Part shown: positions 7,415 to 13,101 of the stretch, one piece after another
Numbering within the stretch: the stretch's first letter is position 1
Layout: the number at the start of each line of letters is the position of its first letter
Assembly: GCA_002343425.1 (NCBI GenBank)
Contig: DDSO01000093.1
Span: 2,407 to 16,028, forward strand
Direction: 5' to 3'
Length of the DNA stretch: 13,622 bases
Source of the DNA: Brevundimonas sp. UBA2388
GTDB taxonomy: Bacteria; Pseudomonadota; Alphaproteobacteria; Caulobacterales; Caulobacteraceae
Position numbers and translations under genes: made by a program
The notes under the pieces: model-generated
Told to the model about the DNA's origin: nothing
Seen by the model: the letters and a program-made list of their open reading frames with translations, nothing else
The model's database searches: none

Positions 7415-8149
7415 ATGCGCGACCGTCACGCCGCGGCGAAGCCGTCTACCCGTTCCGGTGCGCGATCGCTCGGGCTGGGCCTGCTCTGCGCCGCCGCCCT
7501 GTCCGGCTGCGCCGGTCCCGGTATGGGGCCGGGCGGTCCGTTGGGCGGTCCCGCCGAGACCCGGCCCGTGCCACCGGCCCTGTTCGTCAGCCCGTTCGGC
7601 GAGGTTTTCAGGGGGGCGCCGGGCGGAGACTGGCCGGTTGGAAACTGGTTCCGGGGCGCGGACGCCAATCTGGACGGCGCGTTGACGTACGAGGAATTCG
7701 CCGCTGACGGTGGTCGGTGGTTCGATCGTCTCGACACCGACCGCGACGGCCGACTGGGGCAGGCCGAGCTGTGGGCCTATGAGGCCAGCCTGAGTGAACC
7801 GGGCGGCGGCATGGGTCCCGGCGGAGGCGCCCGCGCAGCCGGACCCCGGCCGAGCGGGGCAGCCCTGGGCCTCGCCCCGCCCCAGACCGGCGGCGGAAGC
7901 AATATCCGGCGGCGCGGCGGGCCACGCGGGCCCCAGGGTTATGGGATCGTGGCCGAGGCCGGCTTCTTCAACCTGCCCCAGCCGGTCAAGGCCGCCGATG
8001 TGAACGTCGACCAGCGAGTCACGGCCGAGGAATGGACGGCGGCGACCCAGCGCTGGTTCCTGGCGCTGGATACGGACCGCGACGGCCGGTTGACGCTGGC
8101 CAGCCTCCCGAAGACCCCCCTGCAACTGCGGGCCGAGGCGCGGCGCTAG
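7415..8149 (+). CDS. EF-hand calcium-binding lipoprotein
   Basis: A 244-residue protein with a basic N-terminus, hydrophobic core and lipobox LSGC (lipidated Cys32), so it is probably an envelope lipoprotein. Four EF-hand loops appear in two pairs: DANLDGALTYEE (83-94) with DTDRDGRLGQAE (107-118), and DVNVDQRVTAEE (195-206) with DTDRDGRLTLAS (219-230). The third has Gln instead of Gly at loop position 6. The fourth ends in Ser instead of the bidentate Glu, so both may bind Ca2+ weakly. A Gly/Pro/Arg-rich linker (about 128-175) separates the pairs. GGAG 6-7 nt before ATG supports the start. The TAG stop shares CTAG with the stop of convergent arfB. Confidence 0.85.
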   Translation: MRDRHAAAKPSTRSGARSLGLGLLCAAALSGCAGPGMGPGGPLGGPAETRPVPPALFVSPFGEVFRGAPGGDWPVGNWFRGADANLDGALTYEEFAADGGRWFDRLDTDRDGRLGQAELWAYEASLSEPGGGMGPGGGARAAGPRPSGAALGLAPPQTGGGSNIRRRGGPRGPQGYGIVAEAGFFNLPQPVKAADVNVDQRVTAEEWTAATQRWFLALDTDRDGRLTLASLPKTPLQLRAEARR

Positions 8150-8550
8150 TCTTCAGAGCCGGGGCGACCGCGTCCGCTCTTGATCGTCGAGCGTTTCGCC
8201 TTGCCCTCCAGCCGCCGCTCCTTCGAGGCGCGGGTGGGCTTTGTCGGCACGCGATAGACCGGGGCGACCGAGGCCTTGTCGACCAATCCCTGCAGCCGTT
8301 CGATGGCGTCGGCGCGGTTGCGTTCCTGGGTGCGATAGCGGACGGCGGTGATCAGGATGACGCCGTCCAGCGTCAGCCGACTGCCCGCCAGCTTCATCAG
8401 CCGCGCCCGCACCGGCTCGGTCAGGGACGGTGAATTGCGGGCGTCGAACCGCATCTGCACCGCGGTCGAGACCTTGTTGACGTTCTGCCCACCCGGCCCG
8501 CCGGCGCGGAAGAAGCGGAATTCCAGTTCGCTTTCCGGGATGACGGTCAC
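8146..8550 (-). CDS. arfB: Alternative ribosome-rescue factor / peptidyl-tRNA hydrolase ArfB
   Basis: A 134-residue protein (E. coli ArfB/YaeJ is about 140). It contains the class I release-factor catalytic motif GGQ (20-22) in RAGGPGGQNVNKVST. It lacks the codon-recognition domains of RF1/RF2 and ends in a long basic tail (KPTRASKERRLEGKAKRS) of the kind ArfB inserts into the empty mRNA channel. ArfB hydrolyses peptidyl-tRNA on stalled non-stop ribosomes. The start codon is GTG (8550-8548), overlapping the TGA of the upstream UPF0178 gene as GTGA, so the two are translationally coupled. The tail ends exactly at the stop of the convergent EF-hand gene. Confidence 0.94.
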   Translation of the reverse strand: MTVIPESELEFRFFRAGGPGGQNVNKVSTAVQMRFDARNSPSLTEPVRARLMKLAGSRLTLDGVILITAVRYRTQERNRADAIERLQGLVDKASVAPVYRVPTKPTRASKERRLEGKAKRSTIKSGRGRPGSED

Positions 8551-9011
8551 CGGACCACCCGTTTGGCCCGGACCACGGCCTGGTCCAGCGCCTGCAGGAA
8601 GGCGGAGCGGTCCTTCGGTCCGAACGGCGGCGGGCCCGAGGTGGCGACGCCCATGGACCGCAGATGCTCGCCGACCATCCGTCCGGCCAGGGCCGAGCCG
8701 ATCGAGTCGGGGGTGAAAGGCTGGCCGTTGGCCTTCAAGGCCTGCGCCCCGGCCTTGAGGCAGCGGTCGGCCAGCGGAATGTCGGCGGTGATGACGATGT
8801 CGCCCGGCCCCGCCCGTTCGGCGATCCAGTCATCGGCGATGTCCGGGCCGGCGTCGACGACGACCTGCTCGATCCATTTCTCGCGCGGGGTGTTGATCCA
8901 GCTGTTCGAGACCACGAAAACATGCAGGCCGTAGCGCGCCGCCACGCGATAGACCTCGTCCTTCACCGGACAGGCGTCGGCGTCGATGAAGAGGCGGGGG
9001 GAAGCGGACAT
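8547..9011 (-). CDS. yaiI: UPF0178 (YaiI/YqxD) family protein
   Basis: A 154-residue protein of the conserved UPF0178 family. Recognisable stretches are FIDADACPVKDEVY near the N-terminus, VVSNSWINTP, GPGDIVITADIPLADRCLKAG and PPPFGPKDRSAFLQALD. The conserved acidic residues (Asp10, Asp12 and those of ITADIPLAD) suggest a PIN/NYN-like nuclease fold, but no biochemical role is established that I can cite. It is upstream of and overlaps arfB by 4 nt. No Shine-Dalgarno precedes ATG 9011; instead a CCCTCATCCC-type heptamer-repeat arm lies immediately upstream, which could fold over the start. Confidence 0.9.
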   Translation of the reverse strand: MSASPRLFIDADACPVKDEVYRVAARYGLHVFVVSNSWINTPREKWIEQVVVDAGPDIADDWIAERAGPGDIVITADIPLADRCLKAGAQALKANGQPFTPDSIGSALAGRMVGEHLRSMGVATSGPPPFGPKDRSAFLQALDQAVVRAKRVVR

Positions 9012-9015
9012 TGAG

Positions 9016-9138
9016 GAGGGATGAGGGATTAGGGATGAGGGATGAGGAAGGACGGACCGCTCATACCTCGAGCGCCAGACGCATGGAACCTGACCCCTTA
9101 TCGCGGTTCCTTTCCCCTAATCCCTCATCCCTCATCCC
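9016..9138. repeat. Heptamer-repeat inverted cassette B with G-quadruplex pattern on both strands
   Basis: The left arm (9018-9045) has four 7-nt units: GGGATGA, GGGATTA, GGGATGA, GGGATGA. The right arm (9118-9138) has three units that read on the minus strand GGGATGA, GGGATGA, GGGATTA, then GGGG. A perfect 19-nt inverted repeat joins 9016-9034 and 9115-9133. Each arm matches G3-N4-G3-N4-G3-N4-G3, on the plus strand at 9018-9041 and on the minus strand at 9138-9115. The spacer holds a smaller hairpin, GGAACC (9085-9090) with GGTTCC (9105-9110), around CCTGACCCC. The right arm touches the TAA stop of the amidohydrolase gene; the left arm begins 4-6 nt from the UPF0178 start codon. Confidence 0.87.
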
Positions 9139-10503
9139 TTACCGGCTATACGCCGGCGGCATCGCCCCCTCGCCGCCGTCGCGGTAGCGGTCGCGGAGCA
9201 GGAACTGGCGGCTGGTCGGGGCCTGTTCGGCGCCGCCGATGAAGATGGTCTCAGCGTTGCTGAGCGGCTCCAGCGGGTCGCCGGACCAGATCACCACATC
9301 GGCGGCCGCGCCGGCGCGCAGTTCGCCGAACTGGCCGGCCATGCCGAAGATGCGGGCCGGATTGACGGTGATGGCCTCGATGGCGGCGTCATAGGGCAGG
9401 CCGTGCGAGACCGCGTTGCCGGCGTTGTAGCGGGTCTCGCGGACCCGGTGGGAGCCGTCATTGCCCTTGATGGCGATGACCACGCCCGCCGCGTCGAGAA
9501 CGGCCGCGTTCTGCATCCGCGCCGCCCGGGTCTCGAGGTTGCCCGGCAGGTTGGAGATCGGGTTGAGCAGGACGGGTACGCTGGCGGCGGCGATCTGGTC
9601 GGCGACCAGCCAGCCTTCCTCGGCGCCGTCGAGGATGATGCGGACCCCTTCCTCGCGGGCGAGGCGCAGGACCTGCTGGATGTCGGCGGCGCGGCGCACG
9701 GTGACGATCAGGGGCATGGTCCCGTTGGCGACGGGGATCAGGGCCTCGAGATCGGCGCGCGACAGGCTGAGATCGCGCAGGCCGGCGCGATGATAGGCGG
9801 CGCGGTTGCGGGCGTAGAGGCGGACCTCGGCCAGGGTTTCCTTGAACTGGGTGAACTGGGCCCCGCGGGCGCCGCCGGCGATGCCGGCTCCGGCCTCGCC
9901 GAAGGGAGCGACCATGGCGACGCGCGACCTGACCAGGATGTCGGTCCCGGCCGCCAGATGGATGATGGCCGCCTGTCCGGCGAACAGGCCGGGTGACTGC
10001 AGGCCGCCATGGCCGACGCCGGCGAAATCGCTGTCGTCATGGGCATGGCCGCCGCCCCCGCCGCCCGGATGGCCGGGGACGACGACGGCGCGGGTGATGC
10101 CGCCGAGGCGGGCCACCGGCAGGGTGAAGGACCAGGGATCGAGGCCGTAGCTGACGTCGAACGAGGCGCTGATGGTGTTGGCGCCGTTGGTCAGGTCGTC
10201 CGAGCCGCCGACGGAGGAGATCTCGGACCCGCCGAGGCCGCTGTCGACCGCGACGAAGCCGGGCGAAACGACCTTGCCGCGGGCGTCGATGATGCGGGCG
10301 CCCGTGGGCGCGGCGCCGGTCCCGACCGAGACGACCCGGCCGTTCTGGATCACGACGGTGCCGTTCTCGATCACAGACGTGCCGGTCAGCACCCGGCCGC
10401 CGGTGATGGCGGTCAGGGTCTGGGCGAGGGCGGGGGTGGCGACGGCGGCCATGCCAAGTATTGCGGGAATGGCGGCGCCGAGGATGAGGCTCTTGAGGCG
10501 CAT
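9139..10503 (-). CDS. Exported amidohydrolase-family protein lacking the metal-site histidines
   Basis: A 454-residue protein with a signal peptide (MRLKSLILGAAIPAILGMAA, cleavage after ALA27). It has the amidohydrolase superfamily layout: a small beta domain (GGRVLTGTSVIENGTVVI, about 36-52), a TIM-barrel core, and the C-terminal signature INPARIFG-like (VNPARIFGMAG), GELRAGAAADVVIW. The metal-binding HxH expected after VVSPGF is replaced by VDSGLG (87-89 are DSG), and the later histidine positions read IVTVRRAAD and ILDGAEEG. A Gly/His-rich insert (HPGGGGGGHAHDDS, 145-158) is unusual. ATG 10503 has GGGAG 7 nt upstream and shares its A with the preceding gene's TGA, so the two are coupled. 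Probably a partner subunit or altered enzyme; substrate unknown. Confidence 0.85.
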   Translation of the reverse strand: MRLKSLILGAAIPAILGMAAVATPALAQTLTAITGGRVLTGTSVIENGTVVIQNGRVVSVGTGAAPTGARIIDARGKVVSPGFVAVDSGLGGSEISSVGGSDDLTNGANTISASFDVSYGLDPWSFTLPVARLGGITRAVVVPGHPGGGGGGHAHDDSDFAGVGHGGLQSPGLFAGQAAIIHLAAGTDILVRSRVAMVAPFGEAGAGIAGGARGAQFTQFKETLAEVRLYARNRAAYHRAGLRDLSLSRADLEALIPVANGTMPLIVTVRRAADIQQVLRLAREEGVRIILDGAEEGWLVADQIAAASVPVLLNPISNLPGNLETRAARMQNAAVLDAAGVVIAIKGNDGSHRVRETRYNAGNAVSHGLPYDAAIEAITVNPARIFGMAGQFGELRAGAAADVVIWSGDPLEPLSNAETIFIGGAEQAPTSRQFLLRDRYRDGGEGAMPPAYSR

Positions 10504-12002
10504 CAGCGGGCTCCCTGCAGGACGTTGGCGGCCGGAAGGCCGAAGCCGGGCTGGCCCAGTTCGAAGTCGGACAGGGGCTGGTAGGCCGGGTTCATGCGGT
10601 CGAAGGCCAGGCCGCCGTCGATGAAGACCTGGTCGGCGCGGGCATAGACGCTGAACGGATTGGCGCTCCAGATCACCACGTCGGCGCGCTTGCCGGCCTC
10701 CAGCGAGCCGGTCTGGTCGGCGATGCCGAGCGAACGGGCTGCATTGAGGGTGATCCAGCTGATCGCCCGCTCTTCGGAGATGTTCATACCGATGCGGCGG
10801 CCGGCGGCCAGGGCGGCGGCGGCCTCCTGGTTGAGGCGCTGGGTCAGTTCGGCGTCGTCGGAGTGGATGACGGCGCAGGAGCCCGCAGGTGCGTCCACGA
10901 GGGCGGCGTTGGCCTCGACCGCGTCGAGCGCCTCCATCTTGAAGCCCCACCAGCCGGTCCACATGTCGGCGCAGATGCCTTCACGGGCCAGCAGGGGCGC
11001 GATCTTGTAGGCCTCGATGGCGTGGTGGAAGGCGGTGATCTCATAGCCGAACTCATTGGCGATATCGATCATCACCGCCATTTCGTCGGCGCGGTAGCAG
11101 TGGTTCTGGATCAGGACCGAACCGTCCAGCACGCCCGCCAGGGTCTCGAGCTGCAGGTTGCGGGTCGGGGGCGAGCCCTCGCCGTCCTCACGCCACTTGT
11201 CCCATTTGGCCTTGTACTCGCGGGCCGCGATGAAGGCGGCGCGATAGCCGGCGACATTGCCCATGCCGGTGGCCGGCGAGCTGTTGCGGCCGCCGTAGAC
11301 GCGCGAGGGGTTCTCACCACAGGCCATCTTCAGGCCGTAGGGGGCGCCGGGCATCTTCATGCCCTGCATGGTCACCGACGGGATGTTGCGGACGGTGACG
11401 CCGCGGCCGCCGAACAGATTGGCCGAGCCGGGCAGGATCTGGAGGGTGGTCACGCCACCGGCGCGGGCGGCGTTGAAGCCGGGGTCCTGGGGCCAGATCG
11501 AATGTTCGGCCCAGACCTGGGCGGTGTTCGGGTTGGTGGCCTCATTGCCATCGCTCATCCCCGATACGCCGGGCGAGGGATAGACGCCGAGGTGGCTGTG
11601 GACGTCGATGATGCCCGGGGTCACGAACCGGCCGCGGGCGTCGACGACGCGGTAGCCGGCGGGAACGGGGGTCGAGGCATCGCCGACCGCGGCGACCTTG
11701 CCGTCGGTGACGATGACGACGCCGTTCTCGATCTTCTGGCCGGCGCCGGTGAAGACCGTGCCGCCGACGATGGCCATGTTCTCGCGCGGCAGGCCGCGAT
11801 AGGTCGACGGGAAGGGGTCAGGATTGGAGGCCTGGTCGAGACCGCGCGCCAGCGGCTGCCGCGCCTCGGCGCTGGACGAACCGTCGGCGGCGGGCGCTTC
11901 ATCGTCGCCGCCCATGGTGGCGCAGGCCGAAAGGGCCAGTGAACCCGCCAGTACGCAGGCGAGGGTGGCGAGGCTGGAGCCCCGCAAGGCGTGGAATCTC
12001 AT
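10503..12002 (-). CDS. Amidohydrolase-family lipoprotein, metal site intact
   Basis: A 499-residue protein with lipobox LSAC (Cys27), so probably membrane-anchored on the periplasmic side, followed by a Ser/Ala-rich linker (30-60). The amidohydrolase core carries GGTVFTGAGQKIENGVV (80-96), GIIDVHSHLG with HxH at 135-137, His301 (IQNHCY), His326/327 (AFHHAIE), Asp382/383 (IHSDD) and the C-terminal LNAARSLGI...GSLEAGKRADVVIW. This is the imidazolonepropionase/prolidase-like subgroup, which hydrolyses cyclic amides, imides or peptide-like bonds. ATG 12002 has GGGGAG 6 nt upstream. It is the first gene of a two-gene operon behind a good promoter. Substrate unknown, though the pairing and export suggest a peptide or N-acyl compound outside the cytoplasm. 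Confidence 0.9.
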   Translation of the reverse strand: MRFHALRGSSLATLACVLAGSLALSACATMGGDDEAPAADGSSSAEARQPLARGLDQASNPDPFPSTYRGLPRENMAIVGGTVFTGAGQKIENGVVIVTDGKVAAVGDASTPVPAGYRVVDARGRFVTPGIIDVHSHLGVYPSPGVSGMSDGNEATNPNTAQVWAEHSIWPQDPGFNAARAGGVTTLQILPGSANLFGGRGVTVRNIPSVTMQGMKMPGAPYGLKMACGENPSRVYGGRNSSPATGMGNVAGYRAAFIAAREYKAKWDKWREDGEGSPPTRNLQLETLAGVLDGSVLIQNHCYRADEMAVMIDIANEFGYEITAFHHAIEAYKIAPLLAREGICADMWTGWWGFKMEALDAVEANAALVDAPAGSCAVIHSDDAELTQRLNQEAAAALAAGRRIGMNISEERAISWITLNAARSLGIADQTGSLEAGKRADVVIWSANPFSVYARADQVFIDGGLAFDRMNPAYQPLSDFELGQPGFGLPAANVLQGAR

Positions 12003-12057
12003 CGGACGCTCCCCTGAGACGCCCGGGCCCGCGAGTGGGGGGCGTACGTCGGGGCGG

Positions 12058-12087
12058 ATTACAAAAGGGTCCGGCGTGATCCGTCAA
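12058..12087 (-). promoter_or_regulatory. Promoter of the amidohydrolase operon
   Basis: On the minus strand TTGACG (12087 to 12082) is followed after 18 nt by TGTAAT (12063 to 12058). The -35 is the exact Caulobacter/E. coli consensus (TTGACGG) and the -10 matches TATAAT at five of six positions. Transcription would start near 12051, giving a leader of about 50 nt with GGGGAG just before ATG 12002. The site overlaps the candidate terminator of the upstream gene. Confidence 0.6.
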
Positions 12088-12094
12088 AGCCGGA
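12063..12094 (-). terminator. Candidate terminator after the DUF167 gene
   Basis: On the minus strand TCCGGC (12094-12089) pairs with GCCGGA (12075-12070) around a 13-nt loop and is followed by CCCTTTTG. It begins 5 nt after the DUF167 stop codon. The stem is short, so termination may be partial. Its loop holds the -35 box of the next operon. Confidence 0.45.
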
Positions 12095-12098
12095 AACA

Positions 12099-12377
12099 TT
12101 ACAGATCGGTAAGGCGGGCTTTCGCTTCGTCTTCGGACAGTCCCTCGATCACCAGAATCTTCGTCCGGGATTGCCCGCCACGCTGGACGGAGACGGCCGA
12201 TCGGGGCAGTCCGAGCGCCTTTGCGAGCAACCGGACAAGGGCCTCGTTCGCCTCACCCTCGATCGGCCGGGCCCGCACCCGGACCTTGAGGACGGGCCGC
12301 CCCTCGGCGTCCGCGTCCCAGCCGTCGATGCGGTCAGAGGCGGCGCCGGGGGTCAGTTTTACGGCGAGACGCGCCAT
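12099..12377 (-). CDS. DUF167 / YggU (UPF0235) family protein
   Basis: A 92-residue protein with the family hallmarks: LAVKLTPGAASDRIDGW at the N-terminus, LKVRVRARPIEGEANEALVRLLAKALGLPRSAV in the middle, and the terminal VQRGGQSRTKILVIEGL. The length is normal for YggU-like proteins, whose cellular role is unknown. It follows the four-TM protein gene by 13 nt and is probably the last gene of the ArsR-led operon. The ribosome site before ATG 12377 is poor. A candidate terminator follows the stop. Confidence 0.9.
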   Translation of the reverse strand: MARLAVKLTPGAASDRIDGWDADAEGRPVLKVRVRARPIEGEANEALVRLLAKALGLPRSAVSVQRGGQSRTKILVIEGLSEDEAKARLTDL

Positions 12378-12390
12378 GAGGCTTGCCTGA

Positions 12391-12765
12391 TCAGGCGGGT
12401 TTCGCCCGGCCCCTCAGCGACAGGCAATAGAAGAAGGTCACCGCGATCCCGAGCATGATCGCGCCGCAGCCGCCGATCAACGCCACCTCGGTTGGAGCGA
12501 AGGCCCACAGGCCGGCATAGACCAGCCCGCTGAGCGCCATGGACCAGCCGCCTACCCGTTGGGCCTGCCGGGCGCGGGGGCCGGGCGCGATGGTCTTGGG
12601 CATCCGGTTTCCAAACCAGGCGACCATGAGACCGGTCGCGCCGAGGACCAGCCGGGTGACCGTGTCCGCGTCGATATAGCCGAGGTTGCGAGCCCCGGTC
12701 GCGCCGAGCGCCAGCACGATGATGCCGACGCCCCAGCCGAGGTCCGCGATCACTTGCTTCTTCAT
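12391..12765 (-). CDS. Four-TM membrane protein paired with an SdpR-like repressor (possible SdpI-like half)
   Basis: A 124-residue integral membrane protein with about four hydrophobic helices near 8-25, 35-51, 72-90 and 95-116. The segment FGNRMPKTIAPGPRARQAQRVGGW (51-74) recalls the GNxxPK loop of SdpI-family proteins (GNYMPKIRPN...), which are regulated by SdpR in Bacillus and give immunity to SDP toxin. The DUF1648 half of full SdpI is absent and the match is short, so this is a suggestion only. The start overlaps the ArsR stop as ATGA, with AGGAG 8 nt upstream, so the pair is certainly coupled. Otherwise it is a hypothetical inner-membrane protein. Confidence 0.75.
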   Translation of the reverse strand: MKKQVIADLGWGVGIIVLALGATGARNLGYIDADTVTRLVLGATGLMVAWFGNRMPKTIAPGPRARQAQRVGGWSMALSGLVYAGLWAFAPTEVALIGGCGAIMLGIAVTFFYCLSLRGRAKPA

Positions 12766-13058
12766 TTTGCAGGCTCCTTTTCGGGCTCCGACGCTTCCGC
12801 GCCGAGGCCGAATGAATGGACGAAGCCCAGCAGCGCTTCCTCGAGCACCGAGAGCTTCAGATGATAGATGACGGACTTGCCGGCCTTCTCGGCGTGAACC
12901 AGGTCGGCCTCCTTCAGCACCGCGAAATGGGCTGACATGGTGGGTTTGGAGACATCGAACTGATCGCTGAGCTCACCCGCGCTCATCGGCCCCTTCTGCA
13001 ACAGCTGCAGCACGCGGCGGCGGGTGGGATCGGAGAGGGCCCTGAAAACCTGACTCAT
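12762..13058 (-). CDS. ArsR-family (SdpR-like) transcriptional repressor
   Basis: A 98-residue winged-helix protein. MSQVFRALSDPTRRRVLQLL is the ArsR/SmtB opening; MSAGELSDQFDVSKPTMSAHFAVLKEADLV (25-54) is the helix-turn-helix with recognition helix SKPTMSAHFAVL; KAGKSVIYHLK is the wing. It has no cysteine and no ELCVC metal motif, so it is not a classical arsenic or cadmium sensor. The opening and the SKPTMSAH helix resemble SdpR-type autorepressors. ATG 13058 is chosen because homologues begin MxxVFRALxDPTRR; the open frame runs upstream to 13259 through repeat sequence and is not credible. No Shine-Dalgarno is present, and the promoter suggests a nearly leaderless message. It is coupled to the downstream membrane protein. 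Confidence 0.9.
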   Translation of the reverse strand: MSQVFRALSDPTRRRVLQLLQKGPMSAGELSDQFDVSKPTMSAHFAVLKEADLVHAEKAGKSVIYHLKLSVLEEALLGFVHSFGLGAEASEPEKEPAK

Positions 13059-13064
13059 GCTGAG

Positions 13065-13093
13065 ACGTTTAGCTAATCGTCGAAATGAGTCAA
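13065..13093 (-). promoter_or_regulatory. ArsR promoter overlapped by palindromic operator
   Basis: On the minus strand TTGACTC (13093-13087) and GCTAAACG (13073-13066) are 13 nt apart, fitting the Caulobacter housekeeping pattern TTGACGS-N10-14-GCTANAWC. The -10 lies within the palindrome TTAGCTAA (13069-13076), extended by ACG (13065-13067) and CGT (13078-13080). Repressor binding there would block RNA polymerase, as expected for autoregulation. The predicted transcript start (about 13059-13061) is next to ATG 13058. Confidence 0.6.
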
Positions 13094-13101
13094 GAGGCTT
13101 T

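Noticed and set aside
10504..10962. N-terminal extension of the downstream amidohydrolase frame
   Set aside because: The extension overlaps the upstream amidohydrolase gene, is Arg/Gly-rich, and precedes a clear ribosome site and signal peptide at 10503.
10863..11942. 359-codon plus-strand frame opposite the amidohydrolase lipoprotein gene
   Set aside because: Composition is low-complexity Gly/Ala/Asp/Arg with no recognisable motif, while the minus strand carries a complete conserved enzyme.
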